A stretch of DNA of 64,000 bases from Aequorivita antarctica (GTDB lineage: Bacteria; Bacteroidota; Bacteroidia; Flavobacteriales; Flavobacteriaceae), in contig NZ_VORT01000006.1 of assembly GCF_007997155.1 (NCBI RefSeq), positions 169,300-233,299 on the forward strand, read 5' to 3'. This document shows positions 9,627-18,730 of this stretch, one piece after another (within the stretch, counting starts at the first letter, position 1; each line of letters starts with the position of its first letter). The translations under genes and the position numbers were made by a program. A model generated the notes under the pieces. That model made no database searches, was not told the DNA's origin, and saw only the letters and a list, made by a program, of their open reading frames with translations.

Positions 9627-10259
9627 ATGACTTTTTTCCAGTTCGTGTTTTCCAAGACATTTTTGAAGCAGTTGCTCTTGGCTATTGTTGCACTTCTAGT
9701 TTTGGCATTTTTGATTTTATGGTGGTTACGTTTTAGTACAAACCACAATGAAACGATAGAAGTGCCTAACCTCGCCAAAATGTCATTGGACAAAGTAGAG
9801 GAAGTGTTGGATGAAATGGATCTTCGGTATGAAATTTTGGATTCGGCAAATTATAATCCAGAATATCCAAAGTATTCTGTGATAGAGCAGATTCCAAAAT
9901 CTGGAAAATTTGTAAAGGAAAACCGTAAACTTTATTTAACGCTAAACCCATCAGGATTTAGAAAGATTGAGGTGCCCGATGTTTTGGGCCGCACCCGTCG
10001 CCAAGCCGAGCCAACCTTGTTAGCTATGGGCTTTAAAATAGGAAAAATAAGTTTTAGCCCACATATTAGCGACAATGTTTTGGAAATGCGCTATAAAGGC
10101 GAAAAGCTCGTCCCGGGCACCCCGCTTCAAAAGACATCGATAATAGATTTGATCGTGGGTGATGAATCGCTTAACAGAATTCAATCTAATGAAGAATCAA
10201 CGAGTGGCGATGAAGAGGCTCCCGTTGAAAATGAAGAAAAGAACAATGGCGAATTTTAA
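9627..10259 (+). CDS. PASTA-domain membrane protein
   Basis: 210 residues from the ATG at 9627. An in-frame ATG at 9501 exists, but the extra 42 residues are translated from repetitive noncoding DNA, so the shorter start is preferred. One transmembrane helix (about residues 14-33, LLLAIVALLVLAFLILWWL) is followed by extracytoplasmic PASTA domains, visible as IEVPNLAKMSLDKVEEVL and IEVPDVLGRTRRQAEPTLLAMGF, each ending in a beta-rich stretch. PASTA domains bind peptidoglycan or muropeptides. There is no kinase domain here. The 3' end overlaps rluD by 14 nt, a pair often kept together in Flavobacteriia. Confidence 0.85.
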   Translation: MTFFQFVFSKTFLKQLLLAIVALLVLAFLILWWLRFSTNHNETIEVPNLAKMSLDKVEEVLDEMDLRYEILDSANYNPEYPKYSVIEQIPKSGKFVKENRKLYLTLNPSGFRKIEVPDVLGRTRRQAEPTLLAMGFKIGKISFSPHISDNVLEMRYKGEKLVPGTPLQKTSIIDLIVGDESLNRIQSNEESTSGDEEAPVENEEKNNGEF

Positions 10260-11292
10260 GGAAGAAGAAATAGAAGAAACTGACGGTAGCGATGATCTTT
10301 ATGAGCATTTCCGTTTTAAAGCAGATAAAGGGCAGGGCGCACTCAGGGTTGATAAATATCTGATGAACTTGATTGAGAAAGCCACCCGAAACAAAATACA
10401 AAAGGCTGCAACGGCTGGAAATATTCACGTTAACGGCCTTCCCGTAAAATCAAACTACAAAGTAAAAGGCAATGATGTGGTGACGGTGCTTTTTGAGCAT
10501 CCGCCGTATGAATTTCTTTTAGTGCCCGAAAACCTTCCGATAGATATAGTTTACGAAGACGATACCGTACTTGTAGTGAATAAACAACCAGGAATGGTTG
10601 TGCATCCAGGGCATGGCAATTATAGCGGAACGCTGATAAATGCGTTGACTTATCATTTCGAAAACCTTCCAAATAATTCCAGTAATCGCCCCGGACTTGT
10701 CCACAGAATAGACAAAGACACTAGCGGATTATTAGTAGTTGCAAAAACGGAGGAAGCGATGACGCATCTTGCCAAACAGTTTTTTGATAAAAGCACGGAG
10801 CGTGAATACGTGGCGCTGGTTTGGGGAAATGTTGAGGAAGATGAAGGGACTATTGAAGGCAACATTGGCCGTCACCCGAAAAACCGTTTGCAGAACACAG
10901 TTTACGAGAACGATGACGAAGAAAAAGGAAAGCCAGCTGTTACGCACTATAAAGTTTTGGAACGTTTGGGCTATGTAACCTTTGTTTCTTGCCGTTTGGA
11001 GACTGGCCGCACCCACCAAATCCGTGTGCATATGAAATACATAGGCCATACGCTTTTCAATGACGAACGTTACGGGGGCGAAAAGATATTGAAAGGAACA
11101 ACTTTCACTAAATACAAGCAGTTTGTGGATAATTGTTTTAAGGTATTGCCACGGCAAGCTTTACACGCCAGAACACTTGGATTTGTTCATCCCGTTACTA
11201 ATGAATTTATGCGTTTTGAATGTCCCATTCCCGAAGATATAGAAGCATGTTTAGAGAAGTGGCGGAATTATTCGCAGAACTTTAAAGAGTAA
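10246..11292 (+). CDS. rluD: RluD-family 23S rRNA pseudouridine synthase
   Basis: 348 residues from the ATG at 10246, which gives a 14-nt overlap with the PASTA gene. The longer in-frame start at 10159 would overlap by 100 nt and adds an implausible basic tail. An S4 RNA-binding domain (about 25-90, RVDKYLMNLIEKATRNKIQKA) precedes the catalytic domain with PGLVHRIDKDTSGLLVVAK, which holds the catalytic aspartate (HRIDxxTSG), and LETGRTHQIRVHM. It isomerises uridines in large-subunit rRNA. Confidence 0.92.
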   Translation: MANFKEEEIEETDGSDDLYEHFRFKADKGQGALRVDKYLMNLIEKATRNKIQKAATAGNIHVNGLPVKSNYKVKGNDVVTVLFEHPPYEFLLVPENLPIDIVYEDDTVLVVNKQPGMVVHPGHGNYSGTLINALTYHFENLPNNSSNRPGLVHRIDKDTSGLLVVAKTEEAMTHLAKQFFDKSTEREYVALVWGNVEEDEGTIEGNIGRHPKNRLQNTVYENDDEEKGKPAVTHYKVLERLGYVTFVSCRLETGRTHQIRVHMKYIGHTLFNDERYGGEKILKGTTFTKYKQFVDNCFKVLPRQALHARTLGFVHPVTNEFMRFECPIPEDIEACLEKWRNYSQNFKE

Positions 11293-11299
11293 TTGCCAA

Positions 11300-11336
11300 G
11301 TCGAGCAGAGGTCTCGACTGCGCTCGACCGGACAAT
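11300..11336. repeat. Dispersed CTCGACTGCGCTCGA element, copy 1
   Basis: The palindromic segment between rluD and the convergent FG-GAP gene contains GTCGAGC ... GCTCGAC around CTCGACTGCG. The same core occurs at about 18661-18690 and 31258-31287, always between genes. In this copy it can fold as a hairpin between convergent genes and may help end transcription. Confidence 0.65.
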
Positions 11337-11344
11337 TAATTATT

Positions 11345-13102
11345 TTAATTCTTCACCCACTTCGCGGTAGAAGTATGCTTTCCATCAGAAATAGTTACGA
11401 AATACAGACCGCTGTTTAAATGTTTCAGATTAAAAGTGGAGGTTGTTTCCAGATTTCTTTCTTCAGAAAAAACTAGCTTTCCATCTATGCTGTAAATCTT
11501 CACTTTTGCGTTTTGCATTGCTGAAGGAATTGTAAATGTCAGGATGCCTTCCGAAGGGTTAGGGAATATACTTATCACTGGAGCAGTGCTAAACTCTGCA
11601 ATTCCAATAGGGATTTCAAGTTCCACAAGACCGTCGCGGGTATTGTCGCCTTTATAGCCGTTTCGCTTAATGGTGTTTGGATTGTAGGGTACGTTCAGGT
11701 TGTAAACATTCACGAAGGTGGAATCAACACCAGCGCCAAAGGTTAGGGTGTAACTGTTTGCAGTAAGATCTAACATGCCATCATTGTCCACATCGCCTAA
11801 AACGGCTCCATTTAAAAAAGTATAACCGTGTGGTCTTAATGGAAAACCAGCAACTTCACCGCTACCATCTAGGGAGTAGGCATGGATAAAACCTTCACCT
11901 GCGGCATCTGTGATAACGCTTGGGAATACAATATCTAAAATGTCATCGCCATTAACATCTGCAATAGAGAGTACCCCTTCGGTGCCGCCGTATTTTTCTA
12001 TGGGGAAGTTAGGTAAGTTGTTACCCCCTGGGTCTAGGCCATAGATTGTGGGTAATGGGTCGCCTACTGTGCTACTTGTGTTTCTGTCTGACATAAAGAT
12101 TTCAAAAATACCGTCATTGTCCACATCCAATACCGTTGCGGGGGAATAGGTCCAACCGCCAAGCGCAATAGGCCAGCCTGCTTTGTAGCTACCGTCGTGT
12201 TCCATAACATAGAAACCGGCAGCATCGCCGTGGTTGCTTCCTATTATTTCCAAATCGCCGTCGCCGTCTAGGTCTGCAAGGATAGGGGACTGGTATGAAT
12301 AGTTTACCGTTGGGTCAAACACTGGGAAACCAGGAAATACTTGCCCTTGGTTATCAAAAATGTACATGCCTGCAGATGAAGCGGCTATTACTACGTCATT
12401 GTTTCCGTCGTTGTCAACATCGCCTATGGAGGGAGTGAAAGCGGGCGTAGCACCTACTTCTACGGGCCAATTGGCGTTGAGAGGTGTGCCGTCCATTTTG
12501 ATGACGTGCACAAAACCTTGAACACCAGTTACGCGTTCCCCGGTTACGATGTCTAAAATGCCATCGCCATCTACATCTGCGGCGGTTGGGGCGTTTATCA
12601 TCCAGTGGTCATCAAAATTTAAAGGCCAACCAGGCAGGTCGTTGCCCAAAGGGTCTAAGAGATAGACTCGGCCTGCATTGGGGACTCCACCTGTGTTTAG
12701 GATAATTTCTAAGGTACCGTCACCATCTAAATCCACAACAGTAGGTGGGAGCAGGATAGTACCGCTTACGGGTTTTTCCCAGAGAATAGAGCCGTCGCCT
12801 TCTAAAGCGTAGAGGGTATTCCATATTCCGTAGAGTATTTCGTCTACACCGTCATTGTCTATATCTGCTAAAGTTGTACCGCGGCTGTTTTTGATGTTGG
12901 GGTGTGCTGGTTCGCCAAAACGCCATAGCTGGTCAAATACTTGGGTTTGTTCTTGGTTGTAATAGTTTTCAGGTAGGGTAACGGTTTCAACCGAAATGGT
13001 GCCATCTTCGTTTAAGCTGGCCATTTTGCCTTGTTGTTGAGCGGTGGCAATAGTTACTATTCCGAGAAAAAGTAAAGACAAGAAGGTAATTGTTTTTTTC
13101 AT
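11345..13102 (-). CDS. Secreted FG-GAP/VCBS-repeat protein with T9SS sorting domain
   Basis: 585 residues. A signal peptide (MKKTITFLSLLFLGIVTIATAQ-type, cleavage after about residue 21) is followed by at least eight FG-GAP/VCBS repeats recognised by DxDxDGxxD calcium-binding loops (DIDNDGVDE, DLDGDGTLE, DVDGDGILD, DVDNDGNND and others), probably folding as a beta-propeller. The last 75 residues (ISIFPNPSEGILTF ... LNSGLYFVTISDG) form a type A T9SS C-terminal sorting domain, so the protein should cross the outer membrane and be attached or released. No catalytic domain is visible. It is convergent with rluD. Confidence 0.88.
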   Translation of the reverse strand: MKKTITFLSLLFLGIVTIATAQQQGKMASLNEDGTISVETVTLPENYYNQEQTQVFDQLWRFGEPAHPNIKNSRGTTLADIDNDGVDEILYGIWNTLYALEGDGSILWEKPVSGTILLPPTVVDLDGDGTLEIILNTGGVPNAGRVYLLDPLGNDLPGWPLNFDDHWMINAPTAADVDGDGILDIVTGERVTGVQGFVHVIKMDGTPLNANWPVEVGATPAFTPSIGDVDNDGNNDVVIAASSAGMYIFDNQGQVFPGFPVFDPTVNYSYQSPILADLDGDGDLEIIGSNHGDAAGFYVMEHDGSYKAGWPIALGGWTYSPATVLDVDNDGIFEIFMSDRNTSSTVGDPLPTIYGLDPGGNNLPNFPIEKYGGTEGVLSIADVNGDDILDIVFPSVITDAAGEGFIHAYSLDGSGEVAGFPLRPHGYTFLNGAVLGDVDNDGMLDLTANSYTLTFGAGVDSTFVNVYNLNVPYNPNTIKRNGYKGDNTRDGLVELEIPIGIAEFSTAPVISIFPNPSEGILTFTIPSAMQNAKVKIYSIDGKLVFSEERNLETTSTFNLKHLNSGLYFVTISDGKHTSTAKWVKN

Positions 13103-13434
13103 GAGATTGGTTTTTGAAATTCTTATCTATAAAGTTAATGATAAATGTAGGGTTTTAAAAACCTTCGAGTATTGATTATCGAAAAATGCTCTGCATATAA
13201 TTCTATACTTCAGTACAGAAAATTAGATTCAAATTGAAGTTTATTTGAAAATGGGAATGAATTTGCTTGGAAAAACTTCTCTTAACAAAATGTTAAAGTT
13301 CCTTAATTCTTGCTCTTTTTAGAAAGGCAAAAGAAGGAAAAATGGGGAATCCGTTTATATTTACCGACCGATAAATTTCAGTGCTTTTTGGTGGTTATTT
13401 ATCGTATTTGTTAATATAAAAATCCCTCTTTCTA
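13103..13434. other. 332-nt divergent intergenic region
   Basis: Region between the start codons of the FG-GAP gene (minus) and the S46 peptidase gene (plus). It should carry both promoters. A TAACTTTA-type -7 element reads toward the FG-GAP gene at about 13129-13136, and TATATTTA at about 13356 reads toward the peptidase, both one base off the TAnnTTTG consensus. I see no RNA gene or clear repeat here. Confidence 0.4.
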
Positions 13435-15576
13435 ATGAAAAAATTAATTATTTCCTTTCTCCTTGCTGCTTTTGTTTTGCCTATGCAGGCCAATGAAGGC
13501 ATGTGGTTTTTAATGCACATTGAGCGGTTGAACTATCGCGATATGCAAAAAATGGGCCTTCAACTTACGCCCGAAGAAATTTACAGTATCAACCATGCCA
13601 GTCTTAAGGATGCCATAGTACAGTTTAACCGTGGCTGTACTGCCGAGATTATTTCGGACAGCGGATTGGTGCTGACCAACCATCACTGTGGTTATAGCTC
13701 TATTGCCGAGCTTTCTACCGCTGAAAATGATTACTTGACCAATGGTTTTTGGGCAGGGAATCAGGGGGAGGAATTAAAGCCGAAAAAGCTTTCCGTTCGC
13801 TTTTTTGTGAGAATGGACGATGTTTCAAAGCGCATTTTGAACTTGGTGAATGATACTATGACCGAAGCCGAACGCGAAGCAACCATAAATCGTGAGATTG
13901 CCAAGATTGAGCAAGAAAATAACGAAGGTGGAAAATTTACTGTTTCAGTGAAATCTTTTTATCAAGGGAATGAGTTTTACTATTTCGTATATCAAGATTA
14001 TAACGATGTGCGTTTGGTTGGAACTCCACCTGCGAGCATAGGAAAATTTGGTGGCGATACCGACAACTGGGAATGGCCGAGACATACTGGCGATTTTTCA
14101 CTTTTTAGAGTATATGCCGATAAGGACGGTAATCCTGCGGAATATTCAAAAGACAACGTACCGCTTAAGCCTAAATATCACTTGACCACAAGCATTAAAG
14201 GTTTTGAGGAAAATGATTTCGCCATGATTATGGGTTATCCGGGAAGAACCAACCGCTGGATGCCTTCGGGAGGAATTGAGCAAAACGTAAAATACGCATA
14301 TCCCGCTTGGGTAGAGGCTTCAAAAACGTCTATGGATGTGATGAAGAAGTATATGGACAAGGATCAGCAGGTAAAACTTGACTATGCCTCAAGTTATGCC
14401 TCCACTGCCAATTATTGGAAAAACCGCCAAGGAATGATTGATGCACTTACGCAGCATAAAACTGCAGAAAGCAAACGCAAGGACGAACAGGCTTTTCAGA
14501 AATGGGCTTCCAAAAAAGAAAACAAAAAGTATGCAGATGTAATGTCTGTTATCAATAATTATTACAGTAAAACCAACGAGAACAGCAGGCATAACAATTA
14601 TATAGGTCTGTTGTTAAGAACCAGAATGGCGAGCATTCCATACCGTTTGGGCAATGATATAAACTATTATTTGCAACAGAACGAAGCAAAGCAGGCGGAA
14701 ATGAAACCTAAATTGGATGCAGAGATCGATGATTTTTATGAAGGGCTTTATCTTCCTTTAGAGAAAGACGTATTGGCGGCACAGCTTAAACTTTATTCCA
14801 CAAAAGCTAAGGATATTGCACCGATGGTGGCTCAAGCTGCTTCGGCAAACAACAAAACTGAGGCAGGTTGGAAAAACTATATAGACACTGCTTTTAAAAA
14901 CAGCATTTTTGAAACAAAGGAAAAGGTACAAGCTTTTATGGCAGCGCCAAATGCTGCCATTTTAAAGGACGATCCACTCTTTCAGCTTTCAACTGATTTG
15001 ATGACGCGCTACCGCTATAAATCTGAAGAAGAAAAACAGTTGGACAATGATTTTGAACACGCTTACAGATTGATGGTGGAGGGAATACGATTACAAAATC
15101 CTGATGGGAAATATTATCCCGATGCCAACAGTACATTACGCCTTACTTATGGAAAGGTAATTTCCTTGCCTGAGGATAAACGGAACGATGCCAATAAAAA
15201 TTACTATACCACCTTAAAAGGCACGGTTGCAAAATATCAACCAGGGGATGATGAATTTGATATGCCCAAGAAGTTGATCGATCTTTATGAGAAAAAGGAT
15301 TTCGGGCAGTATGCTGACAAAGATTGCTATTTACCCGTAAACTTTTTGACCGATAATGATATTACCGGTGGAAACTCTGGTTCTCCGGTATTGAACGGAA
15401 AAGGGGAGTTGATAGGTTTGGCTTTTGACGGAAACATTGAAGCCATGGCTGGAGATGTTATTTTTGATGATCAACTGCAGCGCACCATCAATGTTGATAT
15501 TCGTTATGTATTATTTTTGATTGATAAATACGCAGGGGCAAGTCATATTATTGATGAGCTGACATTGGCGAAATAA
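13435..15576 (+). CDS. S46-family dipeptidyl peptidase, DPP7 type
   Basis: 713 residues with a signal peptide (to about residue 19, PMQANEGMW). It is a chymotrypsin-fold serine exopeptidase. The catalytic triad is visible as His in TNHHCGYSSI (about residue 82), Asp in GDTDNWEWPRHTGDF (about 220) and Ser in GGNSGSPVLNG (about 640). Exactly 25 residues after the catalytic serine is Gly (in EAMAGDVIF). In the characterised Porphyromonas gingivalis enzymes this position is Gly in DPP7 (hydrophobic P1) and Arg in DPP11 (acidic P1), so DPP7-like specificity is inferred. It is a periplasmic enzyme that releases N-terminal dipeptides, complementing the S9 peptidase and POT transporters at the window start. 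Confidence 0.92.
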   Translation: MKKLIISFLLAAFVLPMQANEGMWFLMHIERLNYRDMQKMGLQLTPEEIYSINHASLKDAIVQFNRGCTAEIISDSGLVLTNHHCGYSSIAELSTAENDYLTNGFWAGNQGEELKPKKLSVRFFVRMDDVSKRILNLVNDTMTEAEREATINREIAKIEQENNEGGKFTVSVKSFYQGNEFYYFVYQDYNDVRLVGTPPASIGKFGGDTDNWEWPRHTGDFSLFRVYADKDGNPAEYSKDNVPLKPKYHLTTSIKGFEENDFAMIMGYPGRTNRWMPSGGIEQNVKYAYPAWVEASKTSMDVMKKYMDKDQQVKLDYASSYASTANYWKNRQGMIDALTQHKTAESKRKDEQAFQKWASKKENKKYADVMSVINNYYSKTNENSRHNNYIGLLLRTRMASIPYRLGNDINYYLQQNEAKQAEMKPKLDAEIDDFYEGLYLPLEKDVLAAQLKLYSTKAKDIAPMVAQAASANNKTEAGWKNYIDTAFKNSIFETKEKVQAFMAAPNAAILKDDPLFQLSTDLMTRYRYKSEEEKQLDNDFEHAYRLMVEGIRLQNPDGKYYPDANSTLRLTYGKVISLPEDKRNDANKNYYTTLKGTVAKYQPGDDEFDMPKKLIDLYEKKDFGQYADKDCYLPVNFLTDNDITGGNSGSPVLNGKGELIGLAFDGNIEAMAGDVIFDDQLQRTINVDIRYVLFLIDKYAGASHIIDELTLAK

Positions 15577-15610
15577 TTTTTTAAGGCAACCTAGAAGTTG
15601 CATTTCTTTA

Positions 15611-15656
15611 AAACCCCCACAAATCCAATAACTAAGGATATGTGGGGGTTTCTTTA
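15611..15656 (+). terminator. Rho-independent terminator after the S46 peptidase
   Basis: The stem AAACCCCCACA ... TGTGGGGGTTT, with an inner TCC/GGA pairing, is followed by CTTTATT. It lies about 35 nt after the stop codon. Confidence 0.85.
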
Positions 15657-15796
15657 TTCCTTACGTAAAGTTGTTTTTTGGATTAAGTTTTCTATCGCAC
15701 TGGTTTTAAGTTAATTATCGCTATCATTTAATTAGTTGTGCTTTAAAATTGCTTACCTTAGTATTTGCTTAAACTAATAAATTAAACTCATTTATC

Positions 15797-17407
15797 ATGA
15801 AAAGAAATACCTTCTTCTGGATTATCTTTTTAATATTGATAATCCTCTTAATTTTATGGTTATGGAAGTGTAATAACCAAACTGATCCTAATGATCCCAC
15901 TCTGGAAACCCGACGTGCTAAAAGCAGTACGGTGGAGGCCCATAAAGTAAGTGGGGCACAATATCCTCCTTTTACGCCTATGGAGGAAGACAAAAATGAC
16001 GATAAGGCTTATGAAGTACCCAATGGACCTATTCGCGGGGATTTAAAACCTCATTTTCAGAAAATCGATCTAAAAGAAATTGCTTTGGATAGCCTTGGTA
16101 ACCCAACAAACCCACCTGGGGCTGCTGTTGATTTTTATCAATTTGACAACGAAGGCACCGGAAATGGCGTAAATATGACCCCTGATGTAAATGCGGCGGC
16201 AAATTCCAATGTGGTATTGTATTCTTATAATTCAAAAGTGCGGCTTTCCTTGGACAGCGGTAACACCTTTACGACCATTGACCCAACCACCATTTTCCCC
16301 AGCGGCCCCGTGAACGATGCTTCAGGGACAAACATAAGTAATGGGTTTTGTTGCGACCAGATTATACAATACGTCCCGTCTATTGACCGGTTTATTTGGT
16401 TTATGCAGTTTTGTGGCAACGGAGCCAACTGTTTGGGGGGTACCAATATAATAAGGGTTGCTGCGGCTAGCACCGCAGACGTGATCAACTCCAATGCCAC
16501 TGCTTGGACCTATTGGGACATTACCAGCACACAAGTGGGTGCAACCACAGGGGCATTAGATTATCCTGATGTATCTGTCGGCGATAATTCAATTTATATT
16601 AGCAGTGATGCGGTTGGTACTGGGTTGATTGTGATGCGTCTGCCGTTACGTGAAATCAGTGTGGGTTCTGGATTTACCTTTTGGTTTACCCAAGCTACTG
16701 ATGGCGGCAATGCTTACGGAGGCCACGTTAGCCAAAATACAGGAAACGAAATTTTTTGGGCGGGCCATGTTAGTAATAGTAAAATGCGGTTGTTCTCTTG
16801 GAAGGAATCGGAAAATACTTATTACTGGAGAGATAGGAATGTCAATTCCTGGACACAGGCTTACAGCTCCAATACTCCTTCGGGAATAAACTGGCTGTCA
16901 TTTGGTTTCCCTGGAAATGCAGTTATTGGCCTCACACGAAGGAGTGGTGAAGTTTGGTATGCATGGAATGCGGGCGCAGGGGGAGGATTTTCAAATGCCC
17001 AGATACAGGTAGTGAAAGTTCGTAGATCTGATTGGTCTGTTATTGAACAAATGCAGATTTGGAATGATGACTATGCCTTTGCATATCCTTGTTTTTCGAC
17101 CAACAGCGATGGGGAAGTTGGCATCTCACTGGGTTGGGGCGGCGATACTACGGAAGCCCATCACGCAGCAGGTTTTATGGGAGACTTTGTGGTTTATTAT
17201 CCAAGATTGAGTACAAGTTCAGTTGGCAGATATGGCGATTACACCAGTATAAGGAGATATAGCCCCAATGGAAGAATGTTTGATGCCGCGGGCTATACCA
17301 CCCAAAACAACCCTCCACCCGGTGGGCAATTTCAAGATGTGCATTATATATTGTTTGGACGTCCGGGTTCACAGAATGATGATGGTGGAAATGGCGGAAC
17401 TAAATAA
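15797..17407 (+). CDS. Unknown membrane-anchored extracytoplasmic protein
   Basis: 536 residues that I do not recognise as a named family. The N-terminus is a single very hydrophobic helix (about residues 6-24, FFWIIFLILIILLILWLW) followed by Lys and Cys; it could be a signal anchor. The rest is rich in G, N, S, T, W and Y with repeated beta-strand-like stretches (VRLSLDSGNTFTTID, WTYWDITS, GEVWYAWNAG, GEVGISLGWGG), suggesting a sialidase-like or other beta-propeller fold. Two nearby cysteine clusters (GFCCDQ, FCGNGANC) may form disulfides. It has its own terminator, so it is a monocistronic unit. Confidence 0.7.
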   Translation: MKRNTFFWIIFLILIILLILWLWKCNNQTDPNDPTLETRRAKSSTVEAHKVSGAQYPPFTPMEEDKNDDKAYEVPNGPIRGDLKPHFQKIDLKEIALDSLGNPTNPPGAAVDFYQFDNEGTGNGVNMTPDVNAAANSNVVLYSYNSKVRLSLDSGNTFTTIDPTTIFPSGPVNDASGTNISNGFCCDQIIQYVPSIDRFIWFMQFCGNGANCLGGTNIIRVAAASTADVINSNATAWTYWDITSTQVGATTGALDYPDVSVGDNSIYISSDAVGTGLIVMRLPLREISVGSGFTFWFTQATDGGNAYGGHVSQNTGNEIFWAGHVSNSKMRLFSWKESENTYYWRDRNVNSWTQAYSSNTPSGINWLSFGFPGNAVIGLTRRSGEVWYAWNAGAGGGFSNAQIQVVKVRRSDWSVIEQMQIWNDDYAFAYPCFSTNSDGEVGISLGWGGDTTEAHHAAGFMGDFVVYYPRLSTSSVGRYGDYTSIRRYSPNGRMFDAAGYTTQNNPPPGGQFQDVHYILFGRPGSQNDDGGNGGTK

Positions 17408-17446
17408 GATTTAATAGTTAACACCAAATACACTTTGTAAAATAAA

Positions 17447-17482
17447 AACACCCCGCATTGAAAAATGTAGGGTGTTCTTATT
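17447..17482 (+). terminator. Rho-independent terminator
   Basis: The stem AACACCC / GGGTGTT, with an additional GCAT/ATG inner pairing, is followed by CTTATTT about 40 nt after the stop of the unknown anchored protein gene. Confidence 0.7.
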
Positions 17483-17586
17483 TCAAAGAAGGCCGGATCT
17501 TTTATTCTTTCTTTTTCAGAAAACAAAATTGTGTTATCTATTAAAACCAATATTATGATAATGGTTTTTAATGAATATTAATCATG

Positions 17587-17594
17587 TAAATTTG
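17587..17594 (+). promoter_or_regulatory. Bacteroidota -7 promoter element
   Basis: TAAATTTG matches the TAnnTTTG consensus exactly and lies 17 nt before the ATG of the alpha/beta hydrolase gene. The -33 TTG is replaced by TTT at the expected distance. The 5' UTR would be very short. Confidence 0.55.
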
Positions 17595-17611
17595 GCCATT
17601 AAATTTTATAA

Positions 17612-18583
17612 ATGAAGTATTTTAAAGCACTACTATTTTTACTTGTGTTTATCCTTTTTGTTGGGTGCAAAAAGGACGAATATAAAGAGTTTAAAAAAGT
17701 GCCGGAATATATTGCACATCCGGATCGAACACATAAAGCATATTATGAAGCTTATGATAAAACCCTTCAAAAATGGGGCGTAGCTTATGAAGATCTTTAT
17801 ATAACAACTTCAAAAGGAATTGCCCATGTGTTGGTGAGTGGACCAAAAGATGGCACACCAGTAATTTTGCTGCACGGAATGAGTGCGAGTTCCACAATGT
17901 GGTATCCGAATGCCAAAGCTTTGGCTGAGCAACACCGTATTTTTGCAATCGATCTAATTATTGAACCCGGAAAGTCATATAAAACTGCTAATTTTAAAAA
18001 TATTGAAGAAATTACTGCTTGGTATGAAGAGGTATTCTGGGCATTGAAATTAGAATCATTTCATTTGATAGGAACATCTCGTGGCGGCTGGATTGCTACG
18101 GATATAGCGCTTCATAGTAAAAGGAATATAAAAAGTTTGATTCTGTTGAGTCCAGTACAGACTTTTATGTGGATTCCACCGAGTACGGACTTGCTGAAAA
18201 ATATATTCAATGTATTTTATTCAAAGGAAGATGGGGTGTGGCGCACTATGGAAACCCTGTCAAAAAACCCAAGTAAAATTGATGAAACTTATTTGGCCCA
18301 GTATCGCCTTGGCCTTAAAAATGATACAGTCGAAAAATTCCTGCCGCAGATGAAGCCATTCCCGAATAACGAATTGAGCACCTTAAAAATGCCTGTCCTT
18401 GTTTTAATTGGAGATGACGATATGTTTAATACAAAACACACTATTAAACTAACCGAAAAATACTTACCGAAAGGCAGGGGTGAGGTTATTTCCAACTCTG
18501 GCCATTTCCTGTCTGTAGATCAGGCTGAAATTGTAGATAAAAAGATGATTGATTTTATGAAAAGTGCAGAAACAGGTGATTGA
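17612..18583 (+). CDS. Alpha/beta hydrolase lipoprotein
   Basis: 323 residues. A signal peptide with lipobox FVGC (Cys19) indicates a lipid anchor. The alpha/beta hydrolase fold is shown by the oxyanion segment VILLHGMSASSTMW (about residue 85), the nucleophile elbow GTSRGGW (Ser in the middle, about residue 151), the acid in LVLIGDDDMF (about 270) and the terminal histidine in NSGHFLSVD (about 297). The substrate is unknown; relatives include esterases and haloperoxidase-like enzymes. It has its own promoter and precedes a dispersed CTCGACTGCGCTCGA element. Confidence 0.85.
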   Translation: MKYFKALLFLLVFILFVGCKKDEYKEFKKVPEYIAHPDRTHKAYYEAYDKTLQKWGVAYEDLYITTSKGIAHVLVSGPKDGTPVILLHGMSASSTMWYPNAKALAEQHRIFAIDLIIEPGKSYKTANFKNIEEITAWYEEVFWALKLESFHLIGTSRGGWIATDIALHSKRNIKSLILLSPVQTFMWIPPSTDLLKNIFNVFYSKEDGVWRTMETLSKNPSKIDETYLAQYRLGLKNDTVEKFLPQMKPFPNNELSTLKMPVLVLIGDDDMFNTKHTIKLTEKYLPKGRGEVISNSGHFLSVDQAEIVDKKMIDFMKSAETGD

Positions 18584-18660
18584 GGAAATATAAGATAGTC
18601 TTCTTGCCAAAGTTACTTTTTGTGTATTTGGTAACAAGGTCTATATTAGAAATTTATAGG

Positions 18661-18691
18661 GTGTAGTTCTCGACTGCGCTCGAACTGACAA
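18661..18691. repeat. Dispersed CTCGACTGCGCTCGA element, copy 2
   Basis: GTGTAGTTCTCGACTGCGCT followed by CGAACTGACA is nearly identical to the copy at about 31258. It is intergenic, between the hydrolase and DUF808 genes. Confidence 0.7.
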
Positions 18692-18730
18692 AAGGGCTTT
18701 TTTACTAAAATATAAAATAGAATAAAATAT

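Noticed and set aside
10159..10245. Longer N-terminus for RluD
   Set aside because: It would overlap the PASTA gene by 100 nt and has no conserved residues; ATG 10246 gives a short, typical overlap.
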